DNA of 64,000 nt from contig NZ_CP038854.1 in the NCBI RefSeq assembly GCF_004792415.1, positions 248,001 to 312,000 of the forward strand. The letters run 5' to 3'. Shown here piece after piece: positions 9,086-15,673 of the stretch. A program made the translations under genes and the position numbers. How positions within the stretch are numbered: position 1 is the first letter of the stretch; every line of letters starts with the position of its first letter. A model generated the notes under the pieces. The model did no database searches and was not told the origin of the DNA. It worked only from the letters and a program-made list of their open reading frames with translations. This DNA is from Pantoea vagans. Lineage in GTDB: Bacteria > Pseudomonadota > Gammaproteobacteria > Enterobacterales > Enterobacteriaceae.

Positions 9086-9643
9086 ATGAAAAACACCCTG
9101 AAAACCCTGGCCGTCGCTACGCTGCTGGCACTGAGTGTTCCGGCAACATCCGCTTTTGCGGCGTTACAGGTCGGTGAAAAAGCACCGGATTTTAAACTCG
9201 ACGCCGCGCTGGCGGGTAAATCGACCACCTTCTCATTACAGCAGGCGCTGAAGAAAGGCCCGGTTGTTCTTTACTTCTTCCCGGCGGCGTTCAGTGCGGG
9301 TTGTACGCTCGAAGCGCATGACTTTGCTGAAGCGACCGATGAATTTAAAAAACAGGGTGCGACCGTCATTGGTGTCACCGCCGGTAATACCGATCAGATT
9401 GCTAAATTCTCGCAGCTGGAGTGTCGTGACAAATTTACCGTTGCCGCCGATCCGGGTGCCAAAGTTGCCGAAGAATATAAGAGCACAATGGAGATGAAGG
9501 GTCAGAAAGTCTCAGACCGCACCTCGTATGTAATTGCGCCGGACGGCAAAATCCTGCTGAGCTTCACCGATAAAAATCCTGATACGCATATCCAGAAAGC
9601 GATGGATGCCGTTAAAAAATATCGCCAGGCCAATCCGGCATAA
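9086..9643 (+). CDS. Periplasmic peroxiredoxin (AhpC/TSA, PrxQ/BCP-like)
   Basis: Thiol peroxidase of 185 residues with a signal peptide (KTLAVATLLALSVPATSAFA), so it acts in the periplasm. The thioredoxin-fold core runs from QVGEKAPDFKL to the C-terminus. The peroxidatic site is FPAAFSAGCTLEAHDF: a P-x3-S-x2-C arrangement with Ser for the usual Thr, and His where BCP-type proteins often carry the resolving Cys. Another Cys occurs in QLECRDKF and could resolve. ATG 9086 is chosen because GGAGAG precedes it and it gives the signal peptide; ATG 9068 is in frame but overlaps that site. It leads an operon with a DsbD-like protein that could reduce it, plus a sigma/anti-sigma pair. Confidence 0.85.
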   Translation: MKNTLKTLAVATLLALSVPATSAFAALQVGEKAPDFKLDAALAGKSTTFSLQQALKKGPVVLYFFPAAFSAGCTLEAHDFAEATDEFKKQGATVIGVTAGNTDQIAKFSQLECRDKFTVAADPGAKVAEEYKSTMEMKGQKVSDRTSYVIAPDGKILLSFTDKNPDTHIQKAMDAVKKYRQANPA

Positions 9644-9667
9644 CTTCATCATCTGAGCAGGTACATC

Positions 9668-10909
9668 ATGCTGACTGCGATTGCAGCCGCCTTCCTGGGC
9701 GGCATTATTCTGAACCTCATGCCCTGCGTGTTTCCGGTGATCTCGCTGAAAGCACTGAGCCTGATCCGCCATCACGAATCGCCTTCACATGCCCGTGCTG
9801 AAGGCCTGGCCTTTTTGCTCGGTGTCGTGGTGACGATGGTTGCTCTGACCGCCGTTTTGCTGCTGGCCAGGGCGGGCGGTGCGTCGGTGGGCTGGGGATT
9901 TCAGCTGCAATCGCCGCTGGTTATCGCCGCACTGATTCTGGTGATGCTCGGCTCAGCACTGAACTTGCTCGGTCTGTTTGAAGTCGGACTGTCGATCCAG
10001 CGGGTCGGCGAAGTGGGCGGCGATCGCGGTGGGCTGGTTGGTTCAGCCCTGACCGGGGCACTGGCCATCATCGTCGCCACCCCCTGCAGCGCGCCCTTTA
10101 TGGCCAGCGCGGTAGGCTATGCGCTGACCCAGCCTCCGCTGGTCAGTGTGGTGATCTTTATATCGCTGGCGCTGGGCTTTGCTGCGCCCTTTACCCTGAT
10201 CTCATTCTTCCCGGTTCTGGCGAGAATATTGCCAAAGCCCGGTGCCTGGATGATCACTTTAAAACAGGGTATGGCGTTTCCGATGCTGGGAGCGGTGGGC
10301 TGGCTGATCTGGGTACTGGAACGTCAGGCAGGATCGGCGGCGCTGGCCGCGATTCTGGCCTGTTGTTTACTGTTTAGTTTTGCCGCCTGGCTGTATGGCA
10401 TGGCGCAGAAACGCCGTATGATGGGACAGCGTCATGTGGTACTGCATGTTGCCACCGCGTTCTTTCTGGCGCTGGTCGTGGTGCCGTTACTGAATCTGAA
10501 CAGTTTTGCCACGGCACCGGCTGAGACGGAAGCCGCCTCACCGGCTGCCGCCGCGGTGGCCTGGTCGCCACAGAATGTCGATGCAATCAAAGGTCAGGGT
10601 AAGCCTATCCTGGTGAACTTTACCGCGTCCTGGTGTATCACCTGCCAGGTTAACGATCGCACGTCGCTGTCGACGCAGGCGGTAAAAGCGGCGATGGCAC
10701 GTACCAGCACCATTTACATGGTCGCGGACTCAACTAAATACAATCCCGATGTTGAACAAGCGCTGAGTGATTTCGGACGCGGTGGGTTACCTCTCTATGT
10801 GGTCTACCCGGCTGATGGCGGCAAACCGGTGGTACTCCCGCAGGTGCTGACGCCTGGCATCGTGATTTCAGCGCTGGATCAGGCAACGGAAAAAGGAAAG
10901 AAAACCTGA
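9668..10909 (+). CDS. DsbD/ScsB-like membrane thiol-disulfide transporter, short form
   Basis: Inner-membrane electron carrier of 413 residues: a CcdA/DsbD-type membrane domain (about 1-280) with cysteines in NLMPCVFPVISLK (Cys 20) and IIVATPCSAPFMAS (Cys 140), then a thioredoxin-like domain with WCITC (Trp 322, Cys 323, Cys 326). It lacks the N-terminal periplasmic alpha domain of full DsbD. It should move electrons from cytosolic thioredoxin to periplasmic partners; the adjacent exported peroxiredoxin is the obvious candidate. Start 9668 follows GAGCAGG and lies 24 bases after the peroxiredoxin stop. No terminator separates it from the sigma-factor gene. Confidence 0.87.
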   Translation: MLTAIAAAFLGGIILNLMPCVFPVISLKALSLIRHHESPSHARAEGLAFLLGVVVTMVALTAVLLLARAGGASVGWGFQLQSPLVIAALILVMLGSALNLLGLFEVGLSIQRVGEVGGDRGGLVGSALTGALAIIVATPCSAPFMASAVGYALTQPPLVSVVIFISLALGFAAPFTLISFFPVLARILPKPGAWMITLKQGMAFPMLGAVGWLIWVLERQAGSAALAAILACCLLFSFAAWLYGMAQKRRMMGQRHVVLHVATAFFLALVVVPLLNLNSFATAPAETEAASPAAAAVAWSPQNVDAIKGQGKPILVNFTASWCITCQVNDRTSLSTQAVKAAMARTSTIYMVADSTKYNPDVEQALSDFGRGGLPLYVVYPADGGKPVVLPQVLTPGIVISALDQATEKGKKT

Positions 10910-10980
10910 GACGATTGATGAAACGATTTTCTGCTGCGGTATCAGTACACGGCGACAGTGTGCTGATCTGCTGATGACTG

Positions 10981-11535
10981 ATGTCAGACACTGATCAACG
11001 CGCACAGCACTGGCCAGCCTTAATGGCCCGTGCGCAGGCGGGCGACAGAGCAGCCTATAACCAGTTACTTAAAGCGATGGTTCCGGCCATCCGGGCACTG
11101 GTGTGCAGAAAAATCGGTGATGAGGTGCTGGCTGAGGATGTGATTCAGGATACGCTGCTGGCAATCCATCGGGTGCGGCATACCTACGATCCGCAGCGCC
11201 CGATTCTGCCGTGGGTGGCCGCTATTGCTTCTGCCCGAACGATTGACGCGCTGCGCCAGCATGGACGTCGTCAGGAGGTTCAGGATGATGAGGCGCTGCA
11301 GCAGCGGCCCGCTGAAAGTGCAGAAGTCTCAGCCGATCCCGATATCCTCTCAGGCTATCTGGATACCCTTCCGCTACGTCAGCGGGAGATCGTCGAATCC
11401 GTGCATCTGCGCGAGCAGAGCCTGGCGCAGGCAGCCGCTGAAACCAATCAGTCTCTCTCTGCCGTTAAATCCCTGTTGCATCGCGCAATGGTCAATCTTC
11501 GTAAATATGGACGGGGTCATCATGAGAAATCATGA
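10981..11535 (+). CDS. ECF-family RNA polymerase sigma factor (SigF/ECF16-like)
   Basis: Alternative sigma factor of 184 residues. Region 2 is QAGDRAAYNQLL...AEDVIQDTLLAIHRVRHTYDPQRPILPWVAAIA (about 19-83) and region 4 is LDTLPLRQREIVESVHLREQSLAQAAAETNQSLSAVKSLLHRA (about 125-170), joined by a charged linker. It is followed, with a 14-base overlap, by a DUF1109 membrane protein; that pairing is the Caulobacter SigF-NrsF type, which responds to metal and oxidative stress and controls periplasmic redox repair. By analogy it should drive the upstream peroxiredoxin/DsbD-like genes. The Shine-Dalgarno is weak, so its level may depend on coupling. Confidence 0.9.
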   Translation: MSDTDQRAQHWPALMARAQAGDRAAYNQLLKAMVPAIRALVCRKIGDEVLAEDVIQDTLLAIHRVRHTYDPQRPILPWVAAIASARTIDALRQHGRRQEVQDDEALQQRPAESAEVSADPDILSGYLDTLPLRQREIVESVHLREQSLAQAAAETNQSLSAVKSLLHRAMVNLRKYGRGHHEKS

Positions 11536-12163
11536 CCAGTTAATCGATCAGCTCAGCCAGTCTGCCCAGCCGGTGCAGCGTGTCTGGCCCACCGCCTGGC
11601 GCGTTGCGGGCTGGATCGCGCTCGCCCTGCCTTGTGGCGCAATGACCAGTTGGGCGTTTCACAGCAGGTTTACTGACTGGAGCCAGCCTGGCGCATGGCT
11701 GGCATTTGTCGCCGTACTGCTCTCTCTTATCATCGCAGGCAGTACGCTGGCGGCAGCCTTCACGCTGAGTATCGCAGGCAGAAAACCCATCAGCCTGCGC
11801 TGGCCACTGCTGCTGGCGTTGATGTGGCTGGCGCTGAATCTGATGAACATGTCATCTGAGACCCCACATGCGGGCGCGAGCCGCTTTGGTGAAGGGATAC
11901 ACTGCTATCTGTTTATGTTGTCGGCCAGCGTGCCGATGATGCTGATGTCCGTCATCGCCCTGAAACGCACCCGTTCACTCTATCCCGCGCGCAGCCTGGC
12001 GCTGAGCGGCTGTGGCAGTGCGTTTACCTCATCAATGTTGCTGTCGCTGTGCCATGACACCCATCTGCATATGCTCGATTTTTCCATGCATCTGGCGGCA
12101 GGCATCACAATTGTGGTGCTGACGGTGCTGGCAGGACGCCGCTGGGTCCGGCTGGGCGCCTGA
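11522..12163 (+). CDS. DUF1109 (NrsF-type) membrane anti-sigma factor
   Basis: Integral membrane protein of 213 residues with about six hydrophobic helices (about 29-45, 60-80, 93-108, 127-146, 157-175, 185-205) and a short cytosolic N-terminus MRNHDQLIDQLSQSAQPVQRV. This is the DUF1109/NrsF architecture that sequesters the cognate ECF sigma factor. Cysteines occur in ALPCGAM, GIHCYLF, SGCGSAF and SLCHDTHLHM; the last, with neighbouring histidines, could sense metal or oxidant. Its start lies inside the end of the sigma gene, a coupling usual for sigma/anti-sigma pairs. Confidence 0.87.
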   Translation: MRNHDQLIDQLSQSAQPVQRVWPTAWRVAGWIALALPCGAMTSWAFHSRFTDWSQPGAWLAFVAVLLSLIIAGSTLAAAFTLSIAGRKPISLRWPLLLALMWLALNLMNMSSETPHAGASRFGEGIHCYLFMLSASVPMMLMSVIALKRTRSLYPARSLALSGCGSAFTSSMLLSLCHDTHLHMLDFSMHLAAGITIVVLTVLAGRRWVRLGA

Positions 12164-12175
12164 TGGCTTTGTTAA

Positions 12176-12562
12176 TTACTCTGCGATCAGCTCAATCAGG
12201 TTTCCATCCGGATCGCGAATAATCGCTTCATAATAGCCGTCGCCCGTGCGGCGCGGTGCCGCGACCAGAATCCCCTTTTCTGCCGCTCTGGCGGCCATCT
12301 CATCGACCTGCAGCTCATCACCGACGCTTATTGCTATGTGTGCCCAGCCAGTGACTTCCCTGCCCGGCTGTCCCTCTGCCAAATCGGGCAGGGTCATCAG
12401 CTCAATGGTTGCGCCCTGCTCCAGTTGCATAAAGAAGGAGGCGAAGCCGGGACGGTTCCGACTCTGATACCGCGCATTGTTCTCCGCGTTGAACCACTCG
12501 CGCCAGAATTGCTGCTGTACCTCAAGGTGACGTGTCCAGAGTGCGACGTGGGCAATTTTCAT
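12176..12562 (-). CDS. VOC-superfamily protein (glyoxalase/bleomycin resistance fold)
   Basis: A single-module vicinal-oxygen-chelate protein of 128 residues. It shows the paired beta-alpha-beta3 pattern: KIAHVALWTRHLEVQQQFW at the N-terminus, a central GATIELMTL strand, and the second half GWAHIAISVGDELQVDEM...YYEAIIRDPDGNLIELIAE, with the usual terminal Glu metal ligand in NLIELIAE. The reaction is not predictable. Its ATG overlaps the end of the MFS gene by four bases, so the pair is one operon, perhaps modifying and exporting the same molecule. Confidence 0.87.
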   Translation of the reverse strand: MKIAHVALWTRHLEVQQQFWREWFNAENNARYQSRNRPGFASFFMQLEQGATIELMTLPDLAEGQPGREVTGWAHIAISVGDELQVDEMAARAAEKGILVAAPRRTGDGYYEAIIRDPDGNLIELIAE

Positions 12563-13710
12563 CTGTTTTCCTTTGCCGTGTTGTGGCCCAGGTTAAGGGT
12601 AAGAGAAACCGCGCCAACGACCAGCATCAGCGCCATGATCAGTGAAAATGAGAAACCCAGATGGGTGTAATGCGCCACGTAGCCAATGACGGCGGGTCCG
12701 CTCAGCACGCCCAGATAGCCGAGCGTGGTAATAGCCGGTATGGCGACCGCCTGCGGCATCACCGTCTGACGTCCGGCAGCAGAAAACATCACCGGCACGA
12801 TATTGGCGCAGCCTGCACCGACCAGGGTGTAACCCAATAGTGCCAGCGGCCAGGAGGCGATAAAGGTCACCATCGCCATGCCTGCAGCGGCAACCAGTGC
12901 GCCACCCAGCACCACAGGCAGACGACCCAGCGACGAGATGATGCGATCGCCGGTCAGGCGCGCCACCGTCATCGCCACAGCAAAGCAGGTATAACCCAGC
13001 CCGCCCAGTGAGACCGGAATGGCCCGGACGTCGGTCAGATAGACCGCACTCCAGTCCAGCACCGTGCCTTCGGTCAGGAAGACGGCAAAGCAGATGATGC
13101 CGATAATCAGCACGCTGCCACGCGGAACCGCAAATACCGGGCCTTCAGCGGGATTGGCGTAAGTCAGTAAACCCGATACGCTGACCAGCGTCATGATAAT
13201 CACCGCCGCTACCGCGAGTAAGCAGCCGGTCAGCACGCTAAAACCCATCGCCAGTATCAACGTCATAAAGCCAGCACCCGCAATGCCGCCCACGCTGTAC
13301 ATGCCGTGAAAGCCGGACATCACCGGTTTCGCAGCCTGCTTTTCCACCAGGATCGCCTGAATGTTCATGGCACAGTCGGTCACCCCGATGCCGATGCCAA
13401 AAACCAGCAATGCCAGCGCCAGCAGCAGCGGATCGCTAAGCACCGCCAGCCAGGGGGTGCTGATAACGATCAGCGCAACGGCAACCAGGATCACCCGGCG
13501 GCAGCCAAAGCGGCTGGTCAGCCAGCCCGTCACCGGCATTGCAATTAACGCACCGACGCCCAGACAGAGCAGTAACGTGCCCAGTTGTGCTTCATTAACG
13601 CCGGTATTAGCACGCGCGAAAGGCACAATCACGGCCCAGGTCGCAGTAATAAATCCGGCCAGAAAAAAGATGATGCGTGTTGCCTGAGCGGATGAGACGT
13701 TATTAGCCAT
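12559..13710 (-). CDS. MFS transporter, YbjJ-like
   Basis: Inner-membrane major-facilitator protein of 383 residues with 12 predicted helices. The N-terminal FFLAGFITATWAVIVPFARAN, the loop motif GWLTSRFGCRRVIL after helix 2 and the CAMNIQAILVEKQAAKPVMSGFHGMYSVGG segment resemble the E. coli YbjJ group, whose substrates are poorly known. AAGGA precedes the ATG at 13710. It is first in an operon with the VOC gene and is divergent from a DeoR-type regulator, which probably controls it. Direction of transport is not shown by the sequence. Confidence 0.87.
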   Translation of the reverse strand: MANNVSSAQATRIIFFLAGFITATWAVIVPFARANTGVNEAQLGTLLLCLGVGALIAMPVTGWLTSRFGCRRVILVAVALIVISTPWLAVLSDPLLLALALLVFGIGIGVTDCAMNIQAILVEKQAAKPVMSGFHGMYSVGGIAGAGFMTLILAMGFSVLTGCLLAVAAVIIMTLVSVSGLLTYANPAEGPVFAVPRGSVLIIGIICFAVFLTEGTVLDWSAVYLTDVRAIPVSLGGLGYTCFAVAMTVARLTGDRIISSLGRLPVVLGGALVAAAGMAMVTFIASWPLALLGYTLVGAGCANIVPVMFSAAGRQTVMPQAVAIPAITTLGYLGVLSGPAVIGYVAHYTHLGFSFSLIMALMLVVGAVSLTLNLGHNTAKENR

Positions 13711-13833
13711 TACGATCCTTAATCAGATGCTGGAGAGACAAAGTAAGCGTATCGATTAGCCGCTATTGACACCCTGCCGGTAAGTGAACGATCATGCTCA
13801 CTATAGCTCGTTTATGAACACTCTGGAGTTTAC

Positions 13834-14604
13834 ATGCTCGATTATGCAGCTTTCCCGCAGCAGCGGCAAGCCCTTATTCGTGAGATTCTGCAGCAGAATG
13901 GTCGTGTGGTCTGCGTGGATCTGGCCCGGCAGATGGCGGTGTCTGAGCACACGATCAGACGCGATCTGCATGAACTCAGTAAAGAGGGCTTATGCAAAAA
14001 AGTGTATGGCGGCGCAGTTTTACAGTTGCAGGATGCAGGCACGTTTGTCAGCCGAAAAGAGCACGATCACGCAGCAAAAGCCCTGATCGCGCAGCGCTGT
14101 GCCAGTCTGGTGAAAGCCAGCAGCTGTATCTTCATTGATGCCGGCACCACTAATCTGGCGCTGGCAAAGGCGCTTCCGCCTGAGCTGAGTCTAACCGTTG
14201 TCACTAATGCGCCCGATATCGCCGCGCTGTTGATCAATCATCCTGTCGCAGAGGTAATCCTGCTGGGCGGGCAGATACAAAAGAGCACCGGCGGCGCAGT
14301 CGGGCAAACCGCGATTAACCAGATTAAGGGGATACTTTTTGATCAGGCGTTTATCGGCGGCTGCGCCATGAGCCCTGAAGCCGGGCTGACCGGTTTTAAC
14401 TATGCGGATTGTGAATTCAAGAAAGTCGCCATGGCCCAGAGCAATCAGGTTATTGTCGGGCTGACCGCGGATAAAATCCCCGCTGTGGCGCGGTTCAGCG
14501 TGGCGAAATGCCGTGACATTTCAACGCTGGTGGTGGAAGAGAAGCTCGATAAAACCCTGCTTGATGCCTTTGCGGCTGAAGAGATCACGCTTATCACCGT
14601 CTGA
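13834..14604 (+). CDS. DeoR-family transcriptional regulator
   Basis: DNA-binding repressor of 256 residues. The N-terminal winged helix is RQALIREILQQNGRVVCVDLARQMAVSEHTIRRDLHELSKEGLCKKVYGGAV (about 11-62, the DeoR signature). The C-terminal sugar-phosphate sensor domain contains IFIDAGTTNLALAKALP, VVTNAPDIAALL and EVILLGGQIQKSTGGAVG. DeoR proteins usually bind a phosphorylated sugar intermediate. GGAG lies upstream at good spacing. The 123-base divergent gap to the MFS gene holds TATCGATTA and other AT-rich words, likely the operator area. Confidence 0.92.
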   Translation: MLDYAAFPQQRQALIREILQQNGRVVCVDLARQMAVSEHTIRRDLHELSKEGLCKKVYGGAVLQLQDAGTFVSRKEHDHAAKALIAQRCASLVKASSCIFIDAGTTNLALAKALPPELSLTVVTNAPDIAALLINHPVAEVILLGGQIQKSTGGAVGQTAINQIKGILFDQAFIGGCAMSPEAGLTGFNYADCEFKKVAMAQSNQVIVGLTADKIPAVARFSVAKCRDISTLVVEEKLDKTLLDAFAAEEITLITV

Positions 14605-14760
14605 GCCAGGTGCGATGGAGAGCTGCGGACTGTTGTCTGATTTAAAAAACAGGCACGGTTCGAACTGCCTGAATGGGTGACAACCTGGCTCTGATGCTGC
14701 CAAACCACCGGCTTTGGCGTAGGCTGAAAGCTGGCAGTTTAAATGACACAGGAGATCGCG

Positions 14761-15171
14761 ATGCAAACTGAAATGACAGCGCAATGTCACTGCGGCGCAG
14801 TGGCATACCGGGTAACGCTAAAGGATGGATTCAACACCGTGCGCCGCTGCAACTGCTCGTTTTGCCGGATGCGCGGCGCGGTAGTGGTATTTGCGACAAA
14901 GGTCGAGCTGACGCAGGGTGAAGCACAGCTCACAGAGTATCGCTTCAACAGCAAAGAGGTAGGCCACTATTTCTGCTCCGTCTGCGGCATTTATACCTTT
15001 CACCAGAGCCGCTCGCAGCCCGATCAGTTTGGGGTGAACGTCGCCTGCTTAGAAGGTGTTTCACCTTTTGACTTCACCGATGTGCCGGTTTCCGACGGCA
15101 TCAACCACCCTAAAGATGGCGGCGCGGGCGGTGTAGCCGGTCATCTGATCTACACCCCCACACAATCCTGA
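14761..15171 (+). CDS. GFA / CENP-V-fold zinc protein
   Basis: Small zinc-binding protein of 136 residues in the glutathione-dependent formaldehyde-activating (GFA) family. Zinc ligands are visible in AQCHCGAVAYRV, RRCNCSFCRMRGAVVV and HYFCSVCGIYTFHQSR. ATG 14761 is taken because AGGAG lies just before it; an in-frame ATG at 14743 overlaps that site. GFA members are mostly not true formaldehyde enzymes, so function is open. It stands alone, convergent with the DUF1641 gene 17 bases away. Confidence 0.88.
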   Translation: MQTEMTAQCHCGAVAYRVTLKDGFNTVRRCNCSFCRMRGAVVVFATKVELTQGEAQLTEYRFNSKEVGHYFCSVCGIYTFHQSRSQPDQFGVNVACLEGVSPFDFTDVPVSDGINHPKDGGAGGVAGHLIYTPTQS

Positions 15172-15187
15172 ACGATCGCAGGCTGAG

Positions 15188-15673
15188 TTACTCGCGGGTG
15201 GGCTTGCCACTGAAGCGGGTAATTGGCTTCTGCTCTTCACGGTCAATCTGCTGTGAGAAGACCTCCAGCGCGGCCAAGATCGGCCGCAGCCCGCGCCAGA
15301 GATCCTCGTCATTAAGTAACCGGATAATGCCGCGGATGCCTGGCGCGGCTTTATCCTGACGCGCCTCATCGCGCGCCGGTTTGACCGCCATCGCGGCATC
15401 ACGAACCGCCAGCAGCAGATGATTAAATCGCTCTGGTGGGACGCTGCCCAGCGTCATCATCAGCAGCGAAAGATTCTGAAGCGCGTTCTGGGTGCCAGGC
15501 TGGTTAAGACCTGAGACCAGAATTTTCCCCACCTCACTGTTTGACTTAACCAGATCGTTCGCCAGCCGCAGAAAGCCATGCTGGTGGAGATTTTCAAGCA
15601 GATCATCCATCTCCTCGCGGGCGGTCGGCTCGGTGCGTGTCGGCGTGACCTGATATTTCATCCGTTCTGCCAT
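15188..15673 (-). CDS. DUF1641 protein, formate dehydrogenase partner
   Basis: A 161-residue helical protein with the DUF1641 block (LVKSNSEVGKILVSGLNQPGTQNALQNLSLLMMTLGSVPPERFNHLLLAV, about 40-90). DUF1641 proteins are typically encoded next to FdhF-like dehydrogenases (Bacillus yjgC-yjgD). The ATG shares one base with the stop of the dehydrogenase gene (TAATG), so it is co-translated with it. A chaperone or small-subunit role is an inference. No metal-binding cysteines are seen. Confidence 0.87.
   Translation of the reverse strand: MAERMKYQVTPTRTEPTAREEMDDLLENLHQHGFLRLANDLVKSNSEVGKILVSGLNQPGTQNALQNLSLLMMTLGSVPPERFNHLLLAVRDAAMAVKPARDEARQDKAAPGIRGIIRLLNDEDLWRGLRPILAALEVFSQQIDREEQKPITRFSGKPTRE

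Noticed and set aside
14655..14685. GGTTCGAAC resembling a tRNA T-loop
   Set aside because: It is only part of a short hairpin (CAGGCA...TGCCTG); no acceptor, D or anticodon arms fit around it.
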